Part shown: positions 20,635-34,679 of the stretch, one piece after another
How the letters are laid out: every line of letters starts with the position of its first letter
Position numbering within the stretch: position 1 is the stretch's first letter
Assembly (NCBI GenBank): GCA_965153455.1
Contig: OZ234496.1
Span: forward strand, 3,224,001 to 3,288,000
DNA from: Sphagnum compactum
Lineage: Eukaryota; Bryophyta; Sphagnopsida; Sphagnales
Length of the DNA: 64,000 bases
Direction of reading: 5' to 3'
The notes under the pieces: model-generated
Told to the model about the DNA's origin: nothing
The model's database searches: none
What the model saw: only the letters and a program-made list of their open reading frames with translations
Made by a program: the position numbers and the translations under genes

Positions 20635-22300
20635 AATGTATATACAACTTTTGCTCACTTTGTGTCTGACCAACCTTTGTACATTAGAAACCTGCCATAA
20701 AAACAGGAAAGGAGATATACAAACAAACAAACCTTCCGTGTGCAAATATTTATGTGACACCACTGTGGTGAATCAGCCCTAATTCCTTGCAGGGCATGAA
20801 TTCTGATTAAAAGCCCTCTAATCAGGCCTTCTCTACCTAAATTGTGTGTTTTCAGCTATTTGGTGATACATGCTCAACCGGGAGTTACCTGTATTTTGAG
20901 TCTATAGAAATAGGGCCATTACAACCAGATTATGTTCAAACATTGTCTATTGCATTTGAACAATGTCACTGGGTTGGGTAAGTTTAGGAATTGTGCTCCA
21001 TGCTAGAACCTATTGTCTAAATATGGCAAACTCAAATTGTTTTTCCTCATAATGCAGCTTAGCTTGGGCTCTTTCTTCCCAAAAAAAATGCTTCTATATC
21101 TTTGAAAGGGTAGATAAGCTGATGAGCAATCACTTCAGAAGTCAAAAGAGGTTGAAACCTCACACATTGTTACTTTTCTTCTGAAGCTCAAAGAACATTT
21201 GTAACTCTCCTCCTAGCACTTTCAACATTGCAAAAATTGCTCATTTCAGTAAAGGACTTGGAAAGACATGGGGTGTTTTGTCAACGTTGCAAAAATTGCT
21301 CATAGAAAGACATAGGGTGTTTGGCAACATTGCAAAAATTGCTCATTTCAGTAAAGGAGGAACGGGAAAGACATGGGGTGTTTGTCACAAAAATTATTCA
21401 TTTCAATAAAGGAATGGGGAAGACACCGGGTGTTTGGTGTAAGAGGATTCAGTGTTCGGTAATGAGTGAATTAAAACAGATTAAGATTTCGAGCTTAAAA
21501 TCTTTGATCATTACATGTTGGCTTCTGGAATAGAAAGAAGTTTTGTAAAGCCTTAATTGACACACCCATCAGGTTTTAAATCACTCAAAAGAACTGACTA
21601 AAAATGAGAAAGATAGGGGATTAGAACTAGACAGGGTTCAAGAGCTCTTTTTTTTCAAAAAATTTGAAGCAAACTATCATTCATCATCTTCTTATGTTTT
21701 CTGGGTTGCTCCTTTACTTTTTGACATGCAAAGAACATTTGTATCCCTCCAGTTTGCAGGTCCAATGATACAAAAATTGCTGCTAAGGTATCCTAGGTCC
21801 ACCTACTAGTCATGAATCATTATTGGCCTTGCCTACTACCAAGGGCAAGGATATTGTGTTTAGATTCATTATAGAGTATAGTAGCTTAAGGGATTTTTAT
21901 AGGCCCCTACTAGGTAATAATAAATAATAGGTCTAATTTTATAGGACGATGTTTGAAAGATGATATTTTGGCTTGTGTTGAAACTTGAGATTATTAGTTA
22001 TAGAGTTATAATATATCTTGAAGGATTTTGGTTTCTTTGAAAGGATTGTTTTTGGAAGATTAGGTATATTTTTGCATGGTGAAATGTATTTGAGTTTCCA
22101 TAATTTCTTCTTTGCCTTAAGTTACTTTTTAATGTAAATGGCAAGGCCACAGTGTGATACACTCCTTGTTGTGATGGAGAGACGGAGGAGGGTGGGAGGG
22201 TGATGGAGCGTCCGATGTATAGAGACTATACGACATACTGCGTTGGTAGGTAACAGCAACGAAACAAACGCACGGACGGACGGCCGCCAACACCAACCCA
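20635..22300. other. Intergenic stretch after the AUX1-like gene
   Basis: I see no gene. It contains the 3' untranslated region, a four-unit tandem repeat (21223-21438) and AT-rich DNA. Confidence 0.4.
21223..21438 (+). repeat. Four-unit imperfect tandem repeat, about 58 bp
   Basis: Units start at about 21223, 21282, 21325 and 21386. The consensus includes caacattgcaaaaattgctc, atttcagtaaagga and gaaagacatggggtgtttg. The second unit lacks the middle 'ttcagtaaagga' part. Confidence 0.75.
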
Positions 22301-22811
22301 TGATTTCCTTCTCTTCTGTCTACAAACCCCAACTGAGTTCCGAACTCTGGTCTTCTTTGTGGAGTCGTGGTGCATCACGTCACGGGCGTGGTGGTGCCAT
22401 ACCAGCAAGTTAAAAGCTATATGCGAGCAGCCAACCGGCCGACTTTATGTGGAGTATTATTATTCGAGGAACGAATTGAAGACCAAGATCCTTATAGGCG
22501 CACTTATTGCATTAGTGCCTTGTTTCTTGCTGCATGGACAATCACTTTTCCTATTACAGAGGTGCAAGTGCGTTGACATTATATGGTGGAATCCTGTTAA
22601 GAACTCTTGGAAAAGCATGTTCTCATGAAAAAGAAGAAACAGATGTCACTTTTATGGTAAGTCATAGTTTGACTCGCAGCAGCTCTTACCCAGAGCTCTT
22701 ATGCAATCGGTCAATGCTTGTCGAGTAGAGCTATGAGATGACTCTGAGGACAAGAGCTAGTTGGAAAAACACATGATGGAAACGTGCTGATTGGAAAAAT
22801 TGTCTTAAAGC

Positions 22812-22850
22812 AGTAAGCACTAGTGAATAGCAAGGAGAGAGAGAGAAGGA
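22812..22850 (+). repeat. Imperfect hairpin upstream of the thioesterase gene
   Basis: agcaaggagag pairs with ctctccgttgct (one bulged base) around a GA-rich loop. It lies in the promoter or leader of the next gene, about 320 bp before its start codon. Confidence 0.45.
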
Positions 22851-23163
22851 TCTCTCCGTTGCTTACCCTACCTAGCTCTTCTCCATGTTGATCTTTGCTG
22901 CTTTGTATAGCTTGGAAAGTCGGCTTCCCGGAAAAAGCGTTTCCGCATAAGTAGCATGGTGGAGCTTGGCCCTACACCCATGAATCCCTACAATTTGCTC
23001 CAGTCTCCACCGTTTGTGTGTTTGTTCTTCTCCTCCTCCTCCCTGGCAATCCGGAACTCAAGAACTTCAGATTTGGAGGTACTTCTTGTCTTGGTCTTTT
23101 TGGCTTCTTGAAACCCTAAGGCCCCACCCTTTTTACGAGGATTTTTTGAGCAAATTTGCGTCA

Positions 23164-25940
23164 ATGGAATCCTCGTCGTCTGTTGTGACTCCAACACCGA
23201 AGGAAAAGACTCTCACTCTGTGGCCCGGAACCTATCGCTCTCCAGTGACCGATGCCCTGTGGCATGTAAGGTCTAGCTTCGTGCGAAGGGTGCGGAATGT
23301 CTCTCCTCCTCTGAATGGACCCGCCGCCGCGCAGTCGAGATTGCTGCAACATCGAACACCGGAGCAGAGCCGAACGAGGGTGATGTATGGCTTCTCGTCG
23401 GACGCCGTACTCCGGGAGCAATACCGGGATCCTTGGAATTCGATCCGCATCGGAATGCTCCTTGAGGACCTGGATTCTTTGGCTGGAAGCATTGCATTGA
23501 AGGTAAACAGCATTCTTGTTTCTTGTTTCAGAGCTAGTAACCCCAGAACTCTTTCAGAGTTGGGCATTTGAGAAGCTTTGACACCATCTCTCCATGGCAT
23601 TGGATCTGTGAAACACACCTAAATGTTTGATTCTCCCTTTCTGTAGAGTGTGTTCTGTGTTCCTTTGAGCCATCAAACCATTTTGTTTTGTTCTGTTTTG
23701 ATGCACACAAGCTAGGTGCTAGCATTGATTGCTACCTGTTTGCCTTCAAGTCTTGAAACAGGAGGATTATATGTCCATAGTGATTTTTTTTGTCAACTCA
23801 AGAATTGATTTGGTCAGGGGCTTTGAAGCATGATTTGTAATCTTCTCTTCCCTTTTCAGTTACCAATATTGGGACAATTGTTCTGCAGCACTGTTTCGAT
23901 GATGATGACCAATTGACTAGGCCACCATTGCTTGTAACGGCATCTGTGGATAGAATCAGCATCAAGAAGCCACTTCTTATTGATGTCGATCTCAAAATTG
24001 GAGGAGCAGTTGCATGGGTGGGTCGATCTTCCATGGAGATTAGAATGGAGGTCAACCAGCCTGTTCATGGTTAAGTGTTCACCACCATCTGCTTTCCTCA
24101 ATTGACCTTCTTGTAATGTATGTCTCTTCAAATTTAAGGAGAAATCTGTGTCAAGATGATGCAAAAGCAGAGTGTGCCTTGCCTGCAATCAGGTATCAAT
24201 GTCCTGTCGGATCCCTGTGTTTGGCTTCAGATGTTGCCTTCTGTGTAAGTTGATTGTGAACACATTCGACTATGTCTGAGGAAACAAATTTGTGGAATTG
24301 ACAGAAGTAACAGGCAGAGATAATGTGGCGCTGATTGCAAACTTCACATTTGTGGCCCGTGATCCCCAGACTCAGAAATCTACTCAAGTCAACCCCCTTA
24401 TCCCTCAAACAGAAGAGGAAAAGCATTTGTATGCCCTTGGTGAGGCCCATGCTGCTGAACAGAAAAAGCAACGTATGCTGCAGCATCAAAACTCTTCTTA
24501 CATTCCTGGTGTAGATAATGAGAGGTTGAACAAACTACTTACTGAGGTATATTTAAGATATCCACCATTTTGCTCTGTTTTGATGATGACCTGCTCTGTT
24601 TGTGTTTGCTTCCACTAAACTTTGCTTGTGATTTTGCTCTCAGAAGATATTCTTCATCCACTGTTGGTTTTGGTTTACTTGCATATACCCAAGCAGTCTG
24701 ATACAGAGCTTGCATGACTTATCTTTCGCAGGGGCGGGTATTTAGTGAGATGCCAGCACTGGCAGACAGGAACAGCATTCTGATCAGAGAGACCCGATTG
24801 GAAAACACAATCATTTGTCATCCCCAACAACAAAACCTACATGGTCGAATATTTGGAGGCTTTTTGATGCAAAGGGCATTTGAGCTGGCATTTTCAACAT
24901 GTTATGTTTTTGGTGGCATCAGACCCCTCTTCTTGGAAGTAGATCATGTGGACTTCCTCAGGCCGGTCAGCCTCTCTAGAATCTACATTTCATGGGTTCC
25001 TTTCCAGATGCTTTTTCTGCTGTATATGTTGTGGAGATTTTCTGCAATCTCATAGATATGTTTTCTGCTATATTTGAGTAGGGATAAGAGATGTGAAAAT
25101 AATTTTCTTATATTACCCACAAAATTCATCTCTTAGAAATGACTTCTGCCCTGAAGAAACTTCCAGAATTGCTGGTAGCTTCATACATCATAGGATGGGT
25201 CTTAGAGGCTTCTTCTGTCATTATTTACCACGTGAAGAGAATGCTGGCAAACATGGTGTAGACCACTGACACAAAGTGATTTTTTATTCATCAGATGTTA
25301 ACAAACATTGCAAATCTGTGTTGTCCACCTGATTGTGGAAGTTCCAGACAAGAATCTTGCTCTCTTGAACACAATTGACAGACAAGCTATGGTTGAACTT
25401 ACAGGTAGATGTTGGGGACCTTCTCCGATTCAAGGCATGTGTGCTCTACACAGAAACAGAGAATGTGGAGCAGCCACTCATCCATATTGAAGTTGTTGCA
25501 CATGTAACCCAGCCGGAGAATCGATCAAGTGAGGTATGCAGTTACGGGGTTGACTTACAACAATAAACTTCCTTTGACACCTCCTCTGTACCAGAATTTG
25601 TAGCAACAGAGAGAAGTCACATTATTGAATCAGGATCACTGAGTTGAAGAAGTTGTTGCCATTGTGCCCTGTTGAAAAGGAAAACAATGATTGCATATGG
25701 TAGAAAAAATGTGGGGAGACTGGTAGAAAGATCATGGAGAGATTATCCAGTAATTTTGTTTTTTATTGGCAGGTTTCAAACACTTTCTATTTCACTTTCA
25801 CTCTGGACCCAGAGTATTTGAAAGTACATAAAGAGCATCCAGTGCGTAAAGTGCTACCTGCTACAGAAGAAGAAGCATGCAACTATCTTGCTCGCTATGA
25901 TGCAGACCACCTGAGTATCCATCCTTACATCCAGTACTGA
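23164..25940 (+). CDS. ACOT9-like acyl-CoA thioesterase, double hotdog, 6 exons, complete
   Basis: It hydrolyses acyl-CoA to fatty acid and CoA. The ACOT9/10 family in animals is mitochondrial. Exons are 23164-23502, 23889-24069, 24305-24546, 24732-24965, 25405-25533 and 25773-25940. All are in phase and give 430 aa (human ACOT9 is 439). The first hotdog half spans roughly residues 60-230, with RIGMLLEDLDSLAGSIA and LLVTASVDRISIKKPLLIDV. A linker rich in charged residues (EEEKHLYALGEAHAAEQKKQ) follows. The second half has NLHGRIFGGFLMQRAFELA (about 289-307), the family's 'N.HG.IFGG.lM' block, then DHVDFLRPVDVGDLLRFKA and EVVAHVTQPE. The C-terminus is HPYIQY. The start codon was chosen as the Met at the head of the Ser-rich N-terminus. 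An upstream in-frame extension exists back to about 23014, so a longer targeting peptide is possible. Confidence 0.92.
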
Positions 25941-27924
25941 TCTCATCTTCCTTCTGGAGAACTCTTAGCCCTCTCCAAGCTTGGATCCATTTTTTTTCTT
26001 TCAACAAGTTCTCATTGTAAATGTCACAGTCCAATTGGTCATTGCTAGATGATCTTGTGCGATCCAATTCTCTGTTGACCAACAGCAACTCTATTGAGGA
26101 GCTCTTTAGTGATAGACTTATGGAGGTTCCCTACATTTTGTTAATGACTTCACAATATTGTCATTGAGACATTGTAATCTGGTCAGAAGAGTGAATGCTT
26201 ACACCTTTGAGGCTTCAAAATGAAGAAGATTCAAGTTTGTCCAACATGAATATCTGCTTGGGAGGACTTTAGGTGGTATGAGGGCTTTTTGAAGGTTATG
26301 TTCACCCAACTCTCCATGAGCTTGGATTTTGGTTTTGTCAAAGATGATGAATGCTGTCATGTTTACATCCTACACAAATCCATGGACCTTTTTATGTTAC
26401 ATGTAGTTGCAATAACTATTGCTTAGTTATTGCCAATAATACATTGACAGCTTGATAGTGAATTGAACCCTACAACCATAGTGCTTGGATTCATGGTAAC
26501 TATACACATTTTGACATATGAAACTTAAGCCAAACTAATGACATGTTTGACCCATATCATTAGTCTTTGAATGTGATATACGTTTTGGATTCTTGCTAAT
26601 CACATGTCATGATTTATGTCTTTAAAATGATTTGCTTGACCTAACCACGAATTCAAATGGCATGGATTGCTACTCTGTTCATAATATTTATTGAACATGT
26701 TTGTAAAAATTGTCTTTTGCATATAATGTAAGAAACTTTTCCCTTTCATTTCTTCATTGGAAACTTTGGATCTAGATTATGCGCAAATGATAAATTTAAA
26801 TTGGGATTCTAAGTGTTCACAAAGAGTTTTAGAACCTTGTTGTCTCATCCCCATCAGTCTTTAGCACAAGAATGTGTCTCCCAAGATCATAGCATGTCAT
26901 CATGTTACAACGTACACATAAACACATTGTTGTTAAACAATGAATAATGCATCGAAAAGCACACAAAAAAAAACATAAATTTAACTTTAAAATTTGAATC
27001 ATTTATGAAAGCATTAAAATCCTTTACAAACGATATTGACAGAGATTAAACCTTAATTAAAACCTAAACAGTAAAAATGTGAATTGTCTTTCAATATATT
27101 TTGAAACGGCCTTCAAATTTCAAATATTAAATTTTGACATGGAATTGAAGGTAGTTTTATTGCGTAGGACATCCTTGTTGAATATTTTCAAAGTCACAAC
27201 ACACATCATCATTAGAAGGAAGGAAAAAATGAAGAATGGAGCATTCAATTTTTTGCCTAACATTTTCATGGGGCGAGTAATCTTGTTGGAGAGTGTTTAT
27301 AAATAGAATAATTACAATGAATGAAAGAAGAAAAAAGAAAACATAAATCTTTTGAAAGAATGATCATTAAAGGATCGAGAGATTTGGATAACTATGTTTT
27401 TATCAACATTGTCCTCACTACTTCAAAAATGAAATGTGCTAATCATGGCTCATTTTATTTGAACCTTGAAGAAATAATTATCAAAGTAAAATTGAATCTT
27501 TACATGAGAATTTCAACGTCGTTTACATGGAACAAGAACACATTATCACTACTCTCAAATAACTTGTTTGTAAAAATGAATACAAATTAATCCATGTAAT
27601 TGTCCACTTACATATTTCATAAAATAATCATAACTAGTGGATCATAAACAAATAGAATTGGGGGGTTTTCAAAGAAATCTACCTATCCCAATCCAATGAT
27701 TCAAAATGATGGCTCAACTTATTTTAATGAATCACCTCATCAATTAAACATGACCAACTTTTAAAAGCAAACCACATATGCACATAATTTTCATGGTCAA
27801 ATTATGACCCCAAGTTCACATGCAAATCACAAATTCCATTTACACATATATAATTAAAAGTTACACCACCCTTAAACTTATTATGAATTACGTCCTCAAA
27901 ATCACATATTGACAAAGAACATTT

Positions 27925-28134
27925 TTAATAAGCATCGTGGTTCATCCAATTTGGATAGTGAAAATCATCAATGTTTTTGAACACATAAAAATCATTATTA
28001 GCAAACACAATGTTGATGATGTGAAATTTTAACCATTTTGATACTAGTTTTGTATAGGCCTTTCGTTGATCTATAATATTGAACACCATGACAAAATCAT
28101 TTTCCTTGAACTCTTTGTTCCCACATTTTTGCAA
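27925..28134 (-). pseudogene. Fragment of a gypsy-type integrase C-terminal (GPF/Y-like) region
   Basis: The reading KENDFVMVFN, then KLVSKWLKFHIINIVFANN, then FYVFKNIDDF follows the pattern of the integrase C-terminal module ('GDlVlvyd ... kL..kW.Gpy.v..v..ng.y.l.dldG'). Only this piece is visible and no other retroelement domain was found nearby. It is probably an old relic in AT-rich DNA. Confidence 0.4.
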
Positions 28135-31100
28135 AAGGTTGCATTTTATTTTATCTGTACAAACTATTCATTGGATTATTAAGTTTTGAATCACATCTCA
28201 TCAAATTCATTGAATTGCATTGATTTATAATGAATTGTGATTCATCAAACAAAAGTCAAAGGGCAAATATGATCAAATACATTACAAAAAATGTATATCT
28301 TCAAATTGTTAAACCCATCAAATTTCATGACAAATCAAAAACACACTTAAAATTTTCCATTCAAAAACATTTATGAGTACAATCCCTAAATTTTGTAGTA
28401 TTTGAAAATTTATTTACATCAACAAAGAATTGAAGCACTAATTTGAACAATGAATGCATACATGGGGGAAAAATGGAATGTAACATGAAGGGAGATCCAA
28501 GTTAAGAACACAAAATTTTATTTATCTTGGGTTTTTTTCTTAGGTTCTAATTTCTAGAAGTACTTAAAATTCCCCTTTATTTTATGTTTAATAATTGTAT
28601 TTGATTGAAGTAATTACTATTTAGTTAATGAACTTTAAAGGTCAATAACAAAAGTCATGAAGGGGCTATATTTTATTTATTTATTTAAGTGTAATTATTT
28701 TTTATTTTATTTTAATGATCAATTGAGGCCTACTTGATCACTAGGACTAATTGTTTCATCTTATTTATTTGTGTTTCATATGTGTTTTAAACACATGACA
28801 TTTATGTTTAGACAATATAAACATAAGAAAAAAAATTGATTGCTATTGTCAAATTGTGGGCCATGAAATTGATGCACATGGTGCAAAATAAATAAATTAA
28901 AAAAAATATTTAATGCATTTTATGAAATTAAATTGGCTTCAACTTTTTCTTATTTTGGCAAGGTGATTTTCAATGATTCTTAATGGTACTACCCAATCAA
29001 ATAAATTTAACCCTTTAACTTTTAATGTTTTGTTTTTGCATAGGTTCATGGTTGGCTATGGACCACCAAGTATGCAACAAATCATAATTACATGACGAAA
29101 AAAAGATTCAAGCAAAAAACTTGAAATTATGGAATTGAAACAAGGCAAAAATGAATGTTACAAGCTTGCAATGATATAATAATGTTTTCCCATTACGTTT
29201 TAATGCTAGTTCTTTAAAGAGGGATATTGTTCTCAAACACATAAAAGCCTATAATAAGCATCAATATAATAAGGGGTGAATTGAAGTACATAAACATTAT
29301 TAATTCACACTAGGCACATTGATATATTACATCTACGATTCATAGGGACTAAAATGTTTCTTGAAATTATGTTGAGGTGGTGGGCTAACTGAATAGGAAC
29401 CAAAAATGGATAACTTCTTGATAATTCATATTGTTCATGGTGGGTTTTGAGGAGGTTTTTTTTACTATTAGATGAAAAATTGTGCCATAATTTATTTCAA
29501 TTACCAAATGGATGGAATAAGCCCAAGAGGGGGGGACATTTGTGCTAGAGTGGATGTGGACTTGGACATTAATGGGTTCATTCATGATGCTTTCACTATG
29601 GTAAATATGATCCATGATGAAGGCACACATGGGATGGAAGGGTTGAAACATGATTATGTGGAATAAAAATTAAAGAAGTCAGGTGGGGTGTGAATCATTT
29701 GGGAAGAAATGATTCAAGAAATGTTCAATCGACACATAATACTTACAATGCCTTCATCAATGAACTATTGTGCTTATTTAAAAAAAATTGTACCCCAACC
29801 AAACACCTTGCTCTCAAATGAACGTAAGGCATTTGAAATTTCTTAAAAAATTGGACTAATGTATGCCATCATCCATGCAAGTTCAAAGTGGCACACGTTG
29901 TGAAGTGCATGAAAATGCTTAGAATTGCCACAAATATGAATTAACACAATTCATGACGGTGGGGAAATACTTGTCCCATTAAAAGTTTTGAAAAACTTCC
30001 CATTTATTCCCTGATTTGAAAAAAATGTTCAATATATACTAGGACATGCATCATTGATGAATGGGCGTGTGGAAAACTAGAGTAATGATGGATGGTATGC
30101 TAGGTTGTAAACTCAAACATTACACCACATCTTGGGTTTGCGACTTGCATCTTGACTACACCTTTAGTTGTGAAGTACATATGTTACTAATGACTTATGG
30201 GTTATTAAACTCATGTTGATTCACCCAAATAGTTGCACAACATGATGACATGACATTTAATTGCAAAACTAGTTGTTTTATGAACTAACATTTTTAAAAT
30301 TTTGTGTCATAATATTGATATTTTATGTCATAAATTGCCTTGGTGTGACATGAAAAATGTTGTGTGATATGAATATCATGTCAATGTAATCATTTTGTGT
30401 CATTACAAGTCATAAAAGATACATGGGTATCATGCCATGTGTCATCATGATGTACTTCAACATGCATTTACAAATCACATGTTCTAATCCATGTATTTAT
30501 TTTTGGAAAAAATTATAAATGTTGTTGAAAGAGGTTTAATGTATTCCTTGGGTAAGTTCAACAAATCATGGAACATATTCTTGAGCATTTTTTGACCACT
30601 TGAATGGCAAGATAATATCCAAAAAATGGGAGCAAGAAGGATGTTAATAGACGAAAGGATGCAAGAATGATTACATGGACCTTGGTAATGCAAAAATGCA
30701 AAGTATCCATAAGCCTATAATAATTCAAAATGAAGATTACAAGGTCATACAAATAAAGACTACACCATTTTGAAAAGATATACCAAGAAATAATTGGTGA
30801 TACTGATTCAAAAGTAAACACCTAAACATGAACATTTGATATGTAAAAGGATTTGAAATTTGAAGAACACAAGGACTAACACCTAGTTCTTGCATTTCAC
30901 CTTATAACAACTTCCAATTACTATACAATAAACATAATTACATTATAGATCATGTATGGAATTCATATGAAATAAGCATTTAAGCATGCAAACAATTAGG
31001 AACAAGGGTTTGGCCAAGAGAGGATCAAATGTAGTTTACAACACCATCCTTAAGTATTTAAAATGGTTAATTATAAACTGTGTAATAATTGAAACATGAG

Positions 31101-32459
31101 GTCTTTACCACGTTTTCAAAGGTGAAATTAGGGGATGATTACATCAAACTTTACAAATTAAGGACTTGCATGGCAATGCAAAAGAAAGTTTTGATGATTT
31201 GTTTTCTATTCAAAAAGTTTGTTCTAGGTGGAATTTTTTTTCATGAATCAACATTTGTTAGTTCTAGATGGGATGGTAGTCATGTTACTCTAGAAACAAC
31301 ATAACAAGCATAAGAATTTAGGTTAAACATGATCACCTTATGTTCCCACACATCACATGTTTTACAACCATTAGATGTATCTTGTTTCAAACCATTTAAA
31401 ACAAGATTCTAAAGAAAGGTTAGGTATGTAACTAAGTCTAAAAGTAATTACATGGAACCATACAAAATCACCTTGGCTAGATGGGTAGACCAAGTCTTAA
31501 AGCATTCACTCACAAAAAAAAAGAGTATGGATTTGGGGCTATAATTATATGGCTTTTCAACCCCAAGGAAATGCATAACAAGATTTGACCTTTAAAAAAA
31601 ATTACATGTCAATCAATATCAATAACTAAGGAAGTGGAAAAGATTATACAAGATTAGATGAACCAAATTATCATATTTAGCAATGAGGAGAGGAATTTTT
31701 TGCCACAAAACTTTTCAATATAAACAATTTTTCAAACAACAATTATATTTTCCTACTAAGAGGTCAAAATCCAATGATATAAGTAGATATGCTTCAAAAC
31801 CCTAAAATGATGATTGAACAATTTTTTTAAATCAATTTTGTAAACCCAAATGAATTTAATTTTGAATTGTCGTAAAAAAACCCAAAATTTTATGAATTTG
31901 ACCTAATAATTCATGAATTTGCACAACTTGTTATCACTACCTCATTTATCTACAAGACACCTAAAAGGAAAAGAATGTCAATTGATTGTTCCTAATCACA
32001 TGTTATGATCTTTGTTAAATACCTCAATATCTCAAGGAAAAAAATCATGAACAAGGCAATTACATTAAAGAAAATTTAAAAAGGAAGGTGAAAAGAGAAG
32101 GAGGATAAATAGGCCAAAAAAATAATGAATTTGGGGCCTATGGCAAATCAAATAACTAAAAAAACAATTGAGAAACATGATACAACACAATTCATTGTAG
32201 TTTAGTGTGTAGTAAGTACAAAGGACATGGGTAACCAATTTCACTGTAATTTTAAAGTAGTCTTGCATGAAGCTTTGCATAAGTACATGAGTGTGAATAT
32301 TGAATGCATGATAGTAACTCAATAAGAGGCTAAGTAACAAATGTGGGCTAGGCAACAAGAACAAGGGTGCTAAGCTATAAAGTTGCCACTAACTTTTAAT
32401 CATTTAACTTAAGAAATAAACAAATGATCACCATTGAAATTAGTATTAAAGAAAAATTC

Positions 32460-32900
32460 AAATAATTGGGGCCAACGAATAAAAAACCTCAAGAACACTA
32501 AGACCATCAAAAGGGCCAAACGAGCAAAAATAAAAATTGTTTTAAAAAAATAGAAAAAATAATGCATGTGAAATTGCTTCAAGAACTTGAAACCATTACC
32601 ATAACTTGTGACCATTAAAACATAAACAAAAAGTAGAACACTCAAGAACATCAAAATAAAAACAATAAAAGAACATTGAAAACTACGAAATCAAACTCAA
32701 AACCAACTTGGGACCATTCAAACAAAAATAAAAGGAAGATCATTTGGAACCATTAAGACAAAGACAAAAGGAAGTGCACTTGGGACCACTAAAATCACAA
32801 GAACACAACTTGAGATCACAAGATCAAAAGTTAACCAAAAAAACATTTGAATTGAAACCATAAAAACATAAGTCGAAACTATAAGAACACAAGAGTATAA
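32460..32900. repeat. Degenerate tandem repeat
   Basis: Recurrent blocks such as cttgggaccatt, gaaccattaagac, aaaaggaag and cacaagaacacaac recur at about 45-50 bp. The copies are much diverged. Confidence 0.4.
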
Positions 32901-34393
32901 GTCGAAAAACTTACAATTATCACACAAATTATCATAGATAAAAAAAAGTGTTTTAACCATAGGATAAATAGTTATCACACTAGGATAAATAAGTTCATAA
33001 GTTTATTCTAAATAAGGCTTGAACGGTGATTGTTGAAATCAAGTTTATCTTTAATTTGAAACTTTAAAAGAAAACCTCATTTTGGTGTAAAACCCACTTT
33101 CTTGTTATTGAAATTCATTTCATCTTTTGTTGAATCTTCAAACACCACGAAAGGATAAGAATTGTGTGTGTGTGTTTGTTCAAGTTTGAATGAACTTTTT
33201 ATATTATCTTTATTTTTTTTATGTGTTAGTAGCATGAAACCCATTGGGGTTATTAAAGTCATCTATTAACTATAATTGTCATGTATGATATTAGAAGTTG
33301 ACAATCGATTTATTAACACACAACACAACTTTCAATGTCATAAGAGGGAAGCTCAAGGAGGGGCAAAACTTGGAATGTTTCAAGCTTAGAATGTTAAATT
33401 TGAAAACTCGCAAATCATTAACGTGAATGGTGAAGAGACCACCCATAGATTTTGCGAGACTTATGACAAGTTTGGTGAGTGTGACCTTGTCCACTATTAT
33501 AATCCATGGGTTTTAAAGTTGTCCAACTTGATTGCATTGTCCATCTTAACTAATGAACATGTCCATTTAGACTAGAGGACCTTGACTTGAATGACATGTG
33601 TTTTTTTTACCCAGTGAATTTGAGTACAATGACCTATTTGATTATTTATCAAATTGAACATTTAGTCAAGTTGAACAAAAAATTGACCACCTTGATGAAA
33701 ATGGTTAATGGGTTGTAATCAAGTGGGACATCTAGTCAAATTGATTGAAAAAAATGACATGTTTGGTATAATTGACCAATGGTTTTAAAATCAAATTGGA
33801 TGTCCTATATTAAATTATAATTAATAAGCCAAGCTAGCTAGCTAATTACCACCTAAGCTCAGTAACTAGACTTAAGTAGGTATGTAGTTAAGGCCTATCT
33901 ACTTACATAGACTTGCCTATTTACTTAACTGTTACATAATTTAAGTAAGTTACCCAAATGTACTCACCTATTTATTGACCTACCTCCAACCTACTTACTA
34001 ATTACCTAATTTCTTTACTTACATAAATAAATATGTGAAATAAAAAACTTGACAAAAATTATCACCTTTTGAAGATGTAGTTCATTGGTAAGGACTTGGT
34101 TTATCATTGTGCTAAAGGTGAAAGGTTCAATTCCTTATACTTGTAATTCATGCATATGCCTAAGAGATTGAAATACTTATTTTAGACTAAAATAGCTAGG
34201 TAAACTAGATTAGGTAGGTTAGGTTAGGTTGACCACTTACCTATCTACTTACCTTTTTATGAGCTACCTAAACCTATTTACTATTTACTTACCTACAAAA
34301 TATTTTTAAACTACTAATTCAAAAACTTTAAATTTAAATAGAATTTCAACAAGTTGAATGGTTCAAGTTGTAATTTAGTCTGGATTTAATTGT

Positions 34394-34440
34394 AAGTCCC
34401 AGCAGGGCTGCTGGACTTTGGGCAGACTGGGATTCGAACC
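34394..34440 (-). other. Hairpin and tRNA-type B-box
   Basis: aagtcccagcag / ggctgctggactt (34394-34418) forms a strong near-perfect hairpin. Beside it, ggattcgaacc (34430-34440) is on the minus strand GGTTCGAATCC, an exact match to the tRNA T-loop / pol III B-box consensus. The flanks do not fold into a complete tRNA (the T-stem is mismatched and no matching acceptor stem is seen). A tRNA-derived SINE end or tRNA relic is possible. Confidence 0.25.
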
Positions 34441-34679
34441 TGCGTTGTCTGTGCGTGCTCGACGCTGAGTACGTTACACACAGAAACCCTAATCTCTAGA
34501 GTCCAGGCAGAGTCCCTTGTCTAGAGTGTCCGTCCGCTGCACGATTTCATCGGAGTGAAAGAGGGAGACAGAGAGTCGGAGAACGGATTTCGTAGGAGCT
34601 CGAGATTGAAATCGAGATCTGTGATAGACAACCAGCCCTTTCTGAAGTTGGAGGAAGCTGATTCCTGGTAGGAGGAACA

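Larger units (their letters stand above)
25941..34390. other. AT-rich intergenic region, about 8.4 kb, no gene
   Basis: No exon with family resemblance is seen. It holds one retroelement fragment (27925-28134), degenerate tandem repeats (about 32460-32900 and 33500-33800) and TACCTA/TAGGTA-rich DNA (33830-34300). Short open frames of 60-100 codons are scattered on both strands, as expected by chance. Composition is strongly AT. Confidence 0.5.

Noticed and set aside
22359-22628. Overlapping open frames upstream of the thioesterase gene
   Set aside because: No homology recognised, and neither joins the thioesterase model through a convincing in-phase splice. Likely promoter or leader sequence.
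23232-23618. Three minus-strand open frames
   Set aside because: They are antisense to thioesterase exon 1, which has clear protein-family support on the plus strand.
34420-34490. Complete tRNA gene on the minus strand
   Set aside because: The B-box is perfect, but the T-stem is mismatched and no acceptor stem or clear A-box was found.
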